A stretch of 64,000 nucleotides of DNA from Branchiostoma floridae (taxonomy: Eukaryota; Chordata; Leptocardii; Amphioxiformes; Branchiostomatidae): NCBI RefSeq assembly GCF_000003815.2, contig NC_049994.1, positions 17,236,156 to 17,300,155 on the forward strand, in the 5' to 3' direction. This document shows positions 23,201-35,200 of this stretch, one piece after another; positions within the stretch are counted from its first letter, which is position 1, and each line of letters begins with the position of its first letter. The translations under genes were made by a program, and so were the position numbers. The notes under the pieces are model-generated. The model had not been told where the DNA came from and searched no databases. It saw only the letters and a list, made by a program, of their open reading frames with translations.

Positions 23201-26200
23201 AGTAAGGAGTAGAACACACACAGGTGCAGGGCGACCCTGGGAACTGGGTTGGGCGTGGAGAGAAAGGAGAAGGCTGAAATCATTGAGACTTTTTGAGATT
23301 TTATAACGAGGGTACATCACCACTTACTGTAAATGCATTTAAGTTTGTGTGGATTTAATTTCGCGGTAGTGGGAAAGGGGACTTTTCGCGGTGGTTTTAA
23401 GTTGGCGGTAGCGCCATGCACTGTAGTCTCTTACTGCCATGGAAAAATGTTGGGGGTGGTTTTCCCGGTGAAGTGGCCACTGCAAAAACTGCAAAATTAA
23501 ACAACCACGAAAGTTTCTGCATTTACAGTATCTTCCATTATTCTTGACAAGTGATTCTTGCAAATAACACTATACAGTACATAGGATCGTTTAAAAAAAT
23601 GGGGGAAGAAATAGGAAAAAAGATAAAGACAGCTTGTACGTTGGCAAGCTAAAAGAAGGCAGACTCTGTTACACTTTGTATATTGCGAAAAACAAGAATA
23701 TGGAAGTCATTACAAAGAAAGACAAAGTAAAAGATGTGGTGTGTTGAATAAACTTCGGGAAATGACTACATTGTATAAATTTCACTATAAACTGTATCTT
23801 CTTTCTCTCTACAGATCTTCATTTTCAAACCATATTTTCTTAAACATTCCATGGATTTGAAGCAAGTATCCTAGCTTACGTGTGTGAAGCAAGTAATAGA
23901 ACCATTTATTTGTAAGGCCTTCTAAAGATGTTTTGAATTTCTGTGGTTTTCCTGCCGTTTCCCAAGCAAATTATGCAGCTGCCTGAGCTATTGTGGGTTT
24001 CCCTTTGACCCTAGTTGCCACAAAACAAAGCAGTCACAAAGGCCCGGCCACGGCTTGTCAGGCAGGTCAAAGGGCATTGTTCTCCGCAAAATGATACATC
24101 ACGTCTTTGATGTGAAACTACTGAACTGTTTCCTACAGCATTGTATGTATGGTGTAGTCTCCTAGCAGGCTTCTCTTCAGCCGAAAGCATTGTCTGTATG
24201 GTGTAGTCTCCTAGCAGGCTTCCTTGCAGCCATCCAGCAGTCTGTATTTGTAGTCTCCTAGCAGGTTTCCCTGCAGTGCAGCTATCTAGCATTGTGTTTA
24301 TGGTGTAGTCTCCTAGCAGGCTTCCCTGCAGCCAGCCAGTACTGTCTGTATGGTGTAGCCTCCTTGCAGCCTTCTAGCATTGTTTGTGTGGTGTAGTCTC
24401 CTAGCAGGCTTCCCTGCAGCCTTCCAGCATTGTGTGTGTGGTGTAGTCTCCTAGCAGGCTTCCCTGCAGCAAAATGATACATCATATCTTTGATCTAAAA
24501 CTACTGAATGGTTTCCTACCGCATTGTGTGTATAGTGTAGTCTCTTAACAGGCTTGCCTGCAGACACCCAGCATTGTGTGTATGGTGTAGTCTCCTAGCA
24601 GGCTTCCCTGCAGCCAGCCAGTACTGTCTGTATTGTGTAGTCTCCTAGCAGGCCGCCCTGCAGCCTTGTCTGTATTCTGTAGTCGTCTCCTAGCAGGTTT
24701 CCCTGCAGCTATCCAGCATTGTGTTTATCGTGTAGTGTCTTAGCAGGCTTCCATGCAGGCATCCAGCATTGTCTGTATGGTGTAGTCTCCTAGCAGGCTT
24801 CCCTGCAGCCTTCCAGCATTGTCTGTATGGTGTAGTCTTCTAGCAGGCTTCCTTGCAGCCTAGCAGTATTGTCTGTATGGTGCAGTAAACTAGCAGGCTT
24901 CTGTAGCTATTAACCAGAATATCATGCAAATCATGACTAAAAAGACAAGACACACAAAATGTAAAATGATCTGTTTTTTATTAATGGAATTTGTTGGGCG
25001 CTCTGTCAAATTGTTTGATGTTGTTATTAGTCACTCAAAATATCCACCTGTGTCTTGGGTACACAAACAACTTACAATTCAAATTTTCAGGCTAACATAT
25101 TATTATTATGAGTCACATATCCTAAAAAAAGGGTCAGTGTTTAAGATCCCAAGGCAAAGTAATTACTGGTGAGCTTCAAACCAAAGAATTTTAATTGCGA
25201 GGTTAAGTTGTGTTTGTTTGAACAAGGTATGCAGGTGACGAGCAGATATCGCTCTTGGTCTTTGTTGGTCAGGTTGTAGGAATTTCCATGTAATCCTTGT
25301 AACGGCAGTCTCAGGAAAGCTGTGTTTTTTCATTAGGCCACAGCAAGTAAATTTTATGGATGACATCCTCTGCAGACTGCAAAAATAATGAGATAGGGCA
25401 AAAAAAAAACAAGATGAGTAAAAAAAAAAACAAGATGGCAAATTTTCAAAATAGACGTTGTAATAAGACTAAAAGAGACAAAATATGGCATCACAGCCAA
25501 CAAGGCATTCATTCCTGTATTTAAGAAGTGCACCAGTGTAGTTAAAGTGACACTAGTGTGGTAGACTGGTATCATTAGCCATGTTGGCAACTACACTCAT
25601 AGCTTCCATAGTTGTGCCACTTTTACAAATATCTATCAAGTTGCACCTCTGCAACTACAGTCAATGCTACAGAGTGTCTAGTGTCAATTCTACATTCAAT
25701 TACAACACAACCTTTACCCATTTTCATCTATCTGGCCTTCCCTGAAGAAGAAAAAAAATCTTGTTTTTTTTTCTGAAATCAGGCGAAAATTAATGAGCGC
25801 GCGGATGTCATCCATAAAATTTGCTTGCTGTGGCCTTATGACGTAGTTGGGGAATAAATCGTGTAGGTTTTCTTGATGTAAACGATCTCACACTTTTGGT
25901 GGAATTTTGAAAGACATTGTAGAAATTCTTTCTTAACACAAAGTTATGAACTAAATGTGGAAAGATTTTTGGTGAATTCAAAACTTCCTCTTTTCTGTAT
26001 TTGTCAAGGTTAGAATTACAAGTTGTGTGAAATTTTACATCGGAGGAAACTTGCTGCAAATACCAGTGTTTTACTTTTAGCCCACCTTAACATGAGCTTA
26101 CCAGCAGACTACAACAGTATCAACTTGCCTGATTTTGATTTATGATACCAAGATCGATTTTTTACCTTGCAATACCTTTGCTTGGAATTCAAGGCGGCAC

Positions 26201-29200
26201 ATGTACAAATTTGTGATTGGCGTATTTGGCTCTAAATACATTAAAGGTAATTAAGCTTTATGCTGTGTCACATCCAGTAAGGTCATTCAACCTATGCACT
26301 TGGCAAAGAAGCCAGATTTTTTCAAGTATGTTGATAGTTTCCTATATACTGGGTACTAAATGTTTTCGCTACTGTGGGAGTGCGAAATTCTGGATCATGT
26401 TAACTCCATTCATCAAATAGCAGGTACTCAAACAACTGGATATGATTTTGGAAGCGGTCAGATAGCATCGACAACCTTTCGTCAGTGACACTGGCATATC
26501 TTATTACCTAGATGTCTAGCCTTCATCGATACAGTGTTCTAGCCAGTGCAGTGTTTTTTTCCGTTCCACGGATTTTGAATTAGGAAATCCTGTTGAGCGC
26601 AGAAGGCGCAATGATCCTGGGAAAATTTTGAAACCTGGATCCTCTGAAATGCTATATCCTGCACTTTGAGGGGCAAGAATTTGCTGGTTCAATTTTAATC
26701 AATGGCATCTGTTTTAATTTCTCAACATGCCAATTTTTGTCCATCATAGAGGACGGCATGGGCAAAATTTTTTGTCTGTCCCCAGCAGCAAAATTCCGTC
26801 AAAGGATGGATGCTGGCTAGAACCTTGCAAATTGACATTAGGCCACATCAATTTAATTTCTTGGTTCACGGATTTTTTCGTAAAAAATTTGGAGCGAGAG
26901 GGCAAAATAAAAATAAAAATTGTAAAATGGTTGGGGTAAAGGTAATGGCTAATCCAAAACATAAAGAAAAAAAGTTTTCAGCTTGAAAAAAGTGCAAAAA
27001 CACTTATTGTACAGTAACAGCACCTGTACCCACACTTGAAGGAGCTTATAATATAAAGGCCAATTTGCTACACCAGAAAGTTGGTGAATGGTTTCATTAA
27101 TGGTGAAAATTTGCTGAGTGGTAATTTTTATTTTTATTTTTTTTTCCAAAAAATTGGAGCGAGCGAATCCGTGAACCAAGAAATTAAATTGGTGTGGCCT
27201 TACCTGCAAACGCGAATCTAACCTGCTTTGGCCATACCTTAGTGATAACCTGGCTCCAGTGAAAAGTTGTAATCTGTCCTAAGAGGCCAACTTCTCCAGA
27301 AAGGCGGAGCCAAGATCCTAATCTCTAAGATTTCCTCAATTGTTCTAAGGGGGGTGCAGGTATTGTTTTTGTGTCATTAGTTGATCCTTATCTAAACGAA
27401 CAGCTGTTTCTACAATGTCCGCTGCTTTCATTGCTGTAAATTGGTAGTTAGAACTTCTGGATTGTTCCCTTTGGCATTGAGGCTGTGGTTTTGTATCTAC
27501 AGCATCTTAAAACTAATTACACTGAAGGAAGGAAGTCTTTCCTAAATGAGTTTTTAAATAAAGTCTCAAGTCTCCATTCTAGGTCTGCAATATTTCTTTC
27601 TTGATACCGGAACAGGTGCATTTACCACTGGAAGTCATCTGTAGCAGACATGATGTACGTGTACGGCTGTACCATTTACATTATAGAAGCTATGGATCAT
27701 ATTGTAATTGTTTCAGTTGTTTCTGCTGCACTGTACAAGTAATAACAGTCAATATGGCAAAAAAAAGGCTACATACGCAGGATAGGTAGACACCAGAAAT
27801 ACCTGCACAGCTCCAATTTTACCTGCACTAACCTGTATATACCCAGTACATGGACCAGTTCAAGTTAGGTACAAGTAGACATCAGAAATACCTGCAGTTC
27901 TCCGATTTTACCTACACAGACCTGTATTATGCAGGTGGTATTTCGAGCCCCATTATCAAAGAAGTTTTGTGCATTGATTGAGAGGATTCTCTGGTATTTG
28001 TTGATATAAAAAAAAAAGTTACCAAGTCTATGGGAAACACATTATAAGAAAGCATACATAAATCAGACTGTACAATTATTTTTTTGAAGCTTAATCATTT
28101 CCAGACCACATGAAGTCATCCAACTCCCAACTCAGACAAGGTCGTTGACACTTGGGTTCGTTGTCCCATTTCTGTCAGTTTTCATAAGACATGGATTTGA
28201 ACTGGGGTCAAGATCACCTGGATATGTCATGATTTGTTTGGATGAGGGCTGTGTCTAGTCTGTTTAACACAAACTCTGCTGTCCGGGGCTGTAACTGGCC
28301 CCTCCATATAGTCTGTGTAACACAAACTCTGCTGTCCGGGGCTGTAACTGGCCCCTCCACATAGTCTGTGTAACACAAACTCTGCTGTCCGGGGCTGTAA
28401 CTGGCCCCTCCACATAGTCTGTGTAACACAAACTCTGCTGTCCGGGGCTGTAACTGGCCCCTCCACATAGTCTGTGTAACACAAACTCTGCTGTCCGGGG
28501 CTGTAACTGACCAGTGGATGTTGGGCGGGCTGCTATAAGCGAGATTTAATCAGGCTAGGCTGTCTCCTGCTTTAGATTTTTTCCGACGCTCTTTAATTGT
28601 TCTGGAGACCATTTTGTACATTTTAGTCGTTATATCTGTTGTTTTTATCTTAGGAACATAGATTTTCAACAGTTTCATGTCATGAAGTTGAGATTTAGAG
28701 ATAGTTGCTATTGGGAACTCAAACTGCTGTGAACACTCCCTACCACAAAGTTAAGTCCCTGCAGTTTTACAGTTACCTTCACGTTCTGTGCTTTTAACCT
28801 TGCTAATAGAAACCCACATTTAATGATGATCCTGCTATTTGATAATATGGGCTATTGTGTTTGTGTTATTGGCTTGTGTAATTGGCAATAACACAAAGAT
28901 AGAGCCATGCCAACTATAGTCCAATACTGTAAATGTACTGGGGAACTACTGTAATGCAGAAAGTTTCGCAGTCACTGAGTGGTTTTGAATTCGTGGTAGC
29001 TGCATCCCGCAAACTTATTTACAGTACTGTACCGTAGTCGCATACTGTATTGTGAATATTCGCGGTGGTTTTAAGTTTGTGGTTCAGCAGCCACCGCAAA
29101 AACCGCGAATATAAAACCACTGCGAAAGTTTCTGCATTTACAGTAGTTCCCCCATGAGAGTTACGCAATATTCACTCCTGTTTCTGACCTAGTAAATACA

Positions 29201-32200
29201 AGCTCACTGTGATTGTTTTGATTAAGGGAGCAATAAAAGTCCCTGCCAACACTTACGAGCACACATGCTACTGAACTAGGGAGTAGAAAACTACCCTAGC
29301 GTTGTCAGTTAGTGATTGTTTTAATAAGCAAGCTATATTCCTATAACGATATCTCGATAACACAGCCTGCCAACTTACGAGCACACATGCTACTGAACTA
29401 GGAAATAGAAAACCATGCTAGCGTTCTCGGTCAGTGATTGTTTTAATAAGCAAGCTATTATCCTATAACGATAACTCGATAACACAGCCCTTGCCAACAC
29501 CAGTGCGGAAGTTTCTTACAAGCACACATGCTACTGAACTAGGGAATAGAAAACCACGCTAACGTCCTTGGTTAGTTTTAATAAGCAAGCTATAATCCTA
29601 TAACGATAACTCGATAACACAGCCCTTGCCAACACTAGTCCATAAAGTTTCTTATGAGCACAAATGCTTCTGAACTAGCGAGCAGAAAACCACACTAGCG
29701 TCCTGGGTTAGTGATTGTTTTAATAAGCAAGCTATAAACCTATAATGATAACTCGATAACACAGCCCTTGCCAACACCAGTGCGGAAGTTTCTCCCCGGA
29801 CATACACATGTGTACATGCTTCTGAAGTAGCAAGTAGAAAACTACCCTAGCGTCCTCGGTTAGTGATTGTTTGAATAAGCAAGCTATTATCCTATAATGA
29901 TAACTCCATAACACAGCGCATGCCAACACTAGCCTGGGCGTACAGGCTTCCAAACTAGCGAGTAGAAAACCACGCTAGCGTTCTCGGTCAGTGATTGTTT
30001 TAATAAGCAAGCTATAAACCTATAATGATAACTCGATAACACAGCCCTTGCCAACACCAGTGCGGAAGTTTCTTACGATCATACGAGCTACTGAACTAGG
30101 GAGTAGAAAACCATGCTAGCGTCCTCGGTTTGTGATTGTTTTAATAAGCAAGCTATAATCCTGTAATGATAACTCGATAACACATCCCTTGCCAACACCA
30201 GTGCGGAAGTTTCTCCCACCCCCTACACAAGTGTACACATGCCAGGGAGCTGCCAAACCCTAATCCCAGGTCTCACTGCTGCAACAAGTGGAGCTCACAG
30301 TCCTGCGTATTTACACTGGGGAGCCTCTGTGCCCCCCGCTGAGGAAGGAATGTAAATCGGCAGCGCCGGTTTTATGGTTGGCGGGGTTGGCATGCCGCTG
30401 GGCAGCGTCTGGGAGGCTTGGCAGGGGTTCAACTTCAAGTGTGGATCAGAGGCAGGTTTGGGTGGGGGTGAAGAGTAGGTCAGATGGATCCGATGGTGGA
30501 ACTAGAGCGCTGGGATTGGAGCAGGGTGTCCTCGCCTGGTTTCCTGGCCCACATTTCTAAATCACTGAAACAGATCCTATGGAGGGACTAGACTAGAACA
30601 CATACTGTCTCCAAGCAGAAGATGGTATCAAAAACTGTCAGAGGAGTGAAGCAGGCCTAGGAGTGTGTTTGGCAAATATACACCTCTTGGCCAATTTGGT
30701 ACTATCTTATGCCATCGTAGGATCTGCTTGGAGTTAAAGAGCACCTGATTTCATGACCCACATTTCTAAAGACTGCAAGCCACTGCTTTTGGAAGAACCG
30801 TCTTAGTTTGTCGGTTCTTGAGTTTGCAAGAAAAACTGTAGCCTGTATACCAGACCCCAGCCTGATCTTCGATCTTCATGTCTACCTTGTCCCCCCAAGG
30901 ACCTGGAGGTCAAGGGACTAGGTAGGTAGGTAGGTAGGTAGCCTGATCTCACAATATTTCTGCGAGACTGGGCTGGGGTCTGGTATCCAGGCTAGGAAAA
31001 CTGTAATGCTGACTGAACTGGAAGACCAACATGAGAACAAAGTCATTGGTACACACAGTCATAAATACTGTATAGTCAGTTGAGTATTCCCCCTTGCTGT
31101 CTGTTTTCATGATGTTATCTTGCCAGAAGAGAAGTTCAAGTTTCAATTCCACAGTTAGCACATGTGCCCAGACCCCATGATGAGAGACCTGAAATAAAAA
31201 CAAGACTTTAAACCATTCATGAATCCGAAAGGTCGAAATGTCAGTGGAAATAAAGCAATGATTGTGTCAAAGGAGTCTCTTTATTCTTCAAACCATTCCA
31301 CAGAATGAGGAAAATCCATAACTTGCTGTACAAAGTTTCAGGGATTAAATGTAGTTGGATTTAAGTGTTCCTCCTGGCTCTCTGTTTCATTGTATCCCTT
31401 CAGGGCTCGAAAGACTTTTTTCCTGCACCAGACAAGTTTTACCTGCACCACTCTGAATTTAGGAGGTATGGATCATACTAAATTTGTTCAGAAACCATTG
31501 CTATTTTTTTCTTATACTACATAGGTGGTAACAGTCAATGCAGCTAATAACAATCCATATACACTTACATTGTAGGACATTTATGTATAAAACCCAGTAC
31601 ATGGACCAGTACAGGTTAGGTGCAGGTAGACACCAGAAATACCTGCACAGCTCCAATTTTGCCTGCACTAACCTGCATATGCAAGTGGTATTTCGAGCCC
31701 TGCCCTTGGTTTTTCGTTTTACTTTGAAATGCCCTAAAACCAAGGAGATGGAGTGTTATGTCCTCAGATAACCTTCTTTAGATCCAGTATGTGAATTAAG
31801 GTCACCCAGTTAAGGTCCTTGAGAACTAGATTGTTCTGGAGGCAACTGGTAGAATCGGCCTTGTGACCTTCCAAACTAAAATTAGAGCTGAGGAGTTTGG
31901 CATATCCTCAAATACTGTACATCAATAGTTTATAGTTCTGGAAAGGTTATCACAATTGTTGGCAAGAAAGTAATGAGTGGTTTTCTTATAATGGCTACAC
32001 AAGAGAAGGCTTCTTGTGTATGTTCTTATACTTACAGTCAAGGCAGCAAACCCAAACCCACATACACTCTATACAAACTCAGTATATGGACCAGTGCAGG
32101 TAGACATCAGAAATACCAGTGCACAGCTCCAATTTTACCTGCACTTACCTGTACATACCTAGTACATGGACCAGTACAGGTTAGGTGCAGGTAGACATTA

Positions 32201-35200
32201 GAAATAACTCCTGTATGTACCCAGAACATGGACCAGTGCAGCTGCACAGCTCTTATTTTACCTGTACTAGCCTGTATATACCCAGTGCACGTTAGGTACA
32301 GATACTGGGATATTAAAAATACCAGCACAGCTCCAATCTAACCCGCACAACCTGCATATGCAGGTAGGACTTTAATCCCAGCATCCCTAAAGAATGTAAA
32401 CAGTTTGTTCAAAGCCATAGTCAGCATGAGGGTTGGCTAGCGGCAGAGCTCTGCGCCCTGCCACAGGTGTCGGCAGGTCTGTGATGTTGTTGAAAGGCTG
32501 GAACTCAAACCAGGTTGTGTCTGTACTGCTGTCTGTGAGCCAGTTGTCCTTGCAAGAGTAGGCCACACCTGGGACAGAAGAAAGCCAGCTTCAGGGTCCT
32601 AGCCAGTACTGTAAATCAGGGCTCTAGCCAGCTCGAAATTTTTTTCCGTCAGCCAATTCCAATCGTCGTGAAAACCGCGAAAATTCATTTTCCCTATGAC
32701 ACTACAAAGTAGTAAATGTTGCCATTGATACCTTGAAAAACGGGTTTTAATGAGATTATCGTATGCGAAAGAGCGCGGACACACATTGTCAACATGCATA
32801 ACAATAGCAAAACAAACAGTGTGTGGCTTTTACGGCCGTGGACGGCGTCCCCAAGCCGCCTGTAACTTCCACCAAGGACTTTTGTCCGTAAAGGTTGACG
32901 GATTGGTTTTAAAATTTTTCCGTCAGATCGCAGCAAATTTCCGTCCATTGACGGAAAAACGGACGCTGGCTAGAGCCCTGCTGTAAATGCATTTAAGTTT
33001 GCGGGGATTTAATTTTGCGGTAGCGAGAAAATGGAGTTTTCGTGGTGGTTTTAAGTTTGCCGTAGCGCCATAGACTGTAGCCACATAACATGGAAATGGA
33101 AAATGTTCGCGGTGGTTTTAAGTTCGCCTTGAAGTGGCCACCGCGAAAACCGCGAACATAAAACTACCGCGAACAATTCTACATATACAGTATTTCATTT
33201 TATCATAATGGGAGAATGGAAAGACAAGTTCATGGTGGAAAAGGTCTTGGTAAAAACTCAAAAAGGACACTTAAATTGATACACCTACTGTAGTCAGACA
33301 GACTCAAGTTTTCCTTCTAACCTACTGTTTTCATCGTCCTGAGCTAAGGTTTATGTTTTGTCAGCCGAACCATCGGGTTAAATAAGGTAAATATATGAAG
33401 CTGAGAGAGCATCGCCCTGTGGGCAACATCGTGGCCGAACATGCAAAATACAGGAAAACATTTACACACAGGCGAGCCTTGGGCAGTGGTCATGCGTGTC
33501 TTAACTCCCCTATAGCTAGTTACACAGGAAAGTACAAGCCAAGTTCTGATGGCATTGGCAAGGGGAAGTCCAATCCCTGGGCATTTGGTGGTGAGAATGA
33601 GAACGGACTGTACCAAGACTGCAAGAGGAATGGGGGGGGGGGGTTAATTGGAAAACACTGTGCCACTTTATCTACCTTAGGCCACACCAATTTAATCTCT
33701 TGGTTCACGGATTCGCTCGCTCCTATTTTTTTGAAAAAATAAAAAAATAAAAATTACCACTCAGCAAATTTTCACCATTAATGAAACCATTCACCAACTT
33801 TCTGGTATAGCAAATTGGCCTTTATATTATAAGCTCCTTAAAGTGCGGGTACAGGTGCTGTTACTGTACAAAAATAGTTTTTCAAGCTGAAAACATTTTT
33901 CTTTATGTTTAGGATTAGCCGTTACCTTTACCCCAACCATTTTACAATTTTTATTTTTATTTCGCCCTCTCGCTCCATATTTTTTATGAAAAAATCCGTG
34001 AACCAAGAAATTAAATTGGTGTGGCCTTATAATGCATTGGAAAAATTAAGAAGGCAATTTCAATCAGTATATTGATACATTGTATAAACCTCTTTACCAA
34101 ACGCTCTTTTGAGTTCGGAGTCCACTTGAAGATGTGACCTTGCTTTTGCTCTTGAAGACTTGTTACTTTACTTGACCTTGGTTTTTGATTGGCTTTAGTT
34201 AGGGGTTGACACAGGACTGGTCATGTAGCGAAACCATTCTAAAGTGGTTTTCAAATCCAATGCTTGAGCTCACAGGTTTTTCAGCAGGGTTCAAAATGCT
34301 ACTTGCGCATCCAAGTAGCGTAGGAAGCGATGGAGGAAATGACTAAAGATGTTTTCCCTGTGTGTTTGCCCGATGTGGTTGTTAGTACTGTAGTATATTT
34401 TGTTTATTACCTCCATGAAAAATGAAGGTATAGTTTTGCATGTTTGTGAGTGTGTCCATATCTGTTGATATATCTCTATATATCAATGATCTCTCTCTTT
34501 ATATATATATATACCTTATCCAATGATATGTACCTATATGCTCCTGTTTTAATTCATCTATTTACTGGTTTGGCTGTTCAGCACACACAGCCAGGGCTGC
34601 CCAACTAAGCTTTGTCTATTACAAAGGGCTTGCCCTGCTGACAGAGACAGAGAAATACAAATTCATAACTTTGTATGAAAACCTCTAAAAACCTCTTCAA
34701 GGAGTTTTGAGGTCTCGGATCTCAGTGTTTTCTTTGTGTTGACTTGGCTATGGCCAAGCAAACAAAAAGTCAAGAAATTAAACCGAGACAAGAAATTAAA
34801 CCAATGTGTCCGTGTGTGTTTCCCCAGGGCTTAGCCTGTGTGCTGCCGTGGACACGACATGTGAGTTCTACGACAACTCAGAGTGTGAGAACCAGGAGAA
34901 CTGTAACAGCACCTCCAGGTTCGTCATGTGTAAGGACGAGCAGCAACAGGAGGAGGGCAAGAGGAGCCACTGTTACGCACTCTGGAAAAACGAGTCCAAC
35001 GTTATAACCCTCGTCAAGAAGGTACGATTACTTTCTTTGTGCATGTAGATTTTTAAAAGCGTTATAACCCTTGGCAAGAGGAGTCACTGTTACGCACTCT
35101 GGAAAAACGAGTCCAACGTTATAACCCTCGTCAAGAAGGTGAGATTACTTTCTTTGTGCATGTAGATTTTTAAAAGCGTTATAACCCTTGGCAAGAGGAG

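Noticed and set aside
28214..28484. Three overlapping minus-strand frames of 72-85 codons, and a CRISPR-like look of the 53-bp repeats
   Set aside because: The 53-bp unit is a plain head-to-tail minisatellite with no unique spacers, in an animal intron. The frames are by-products.
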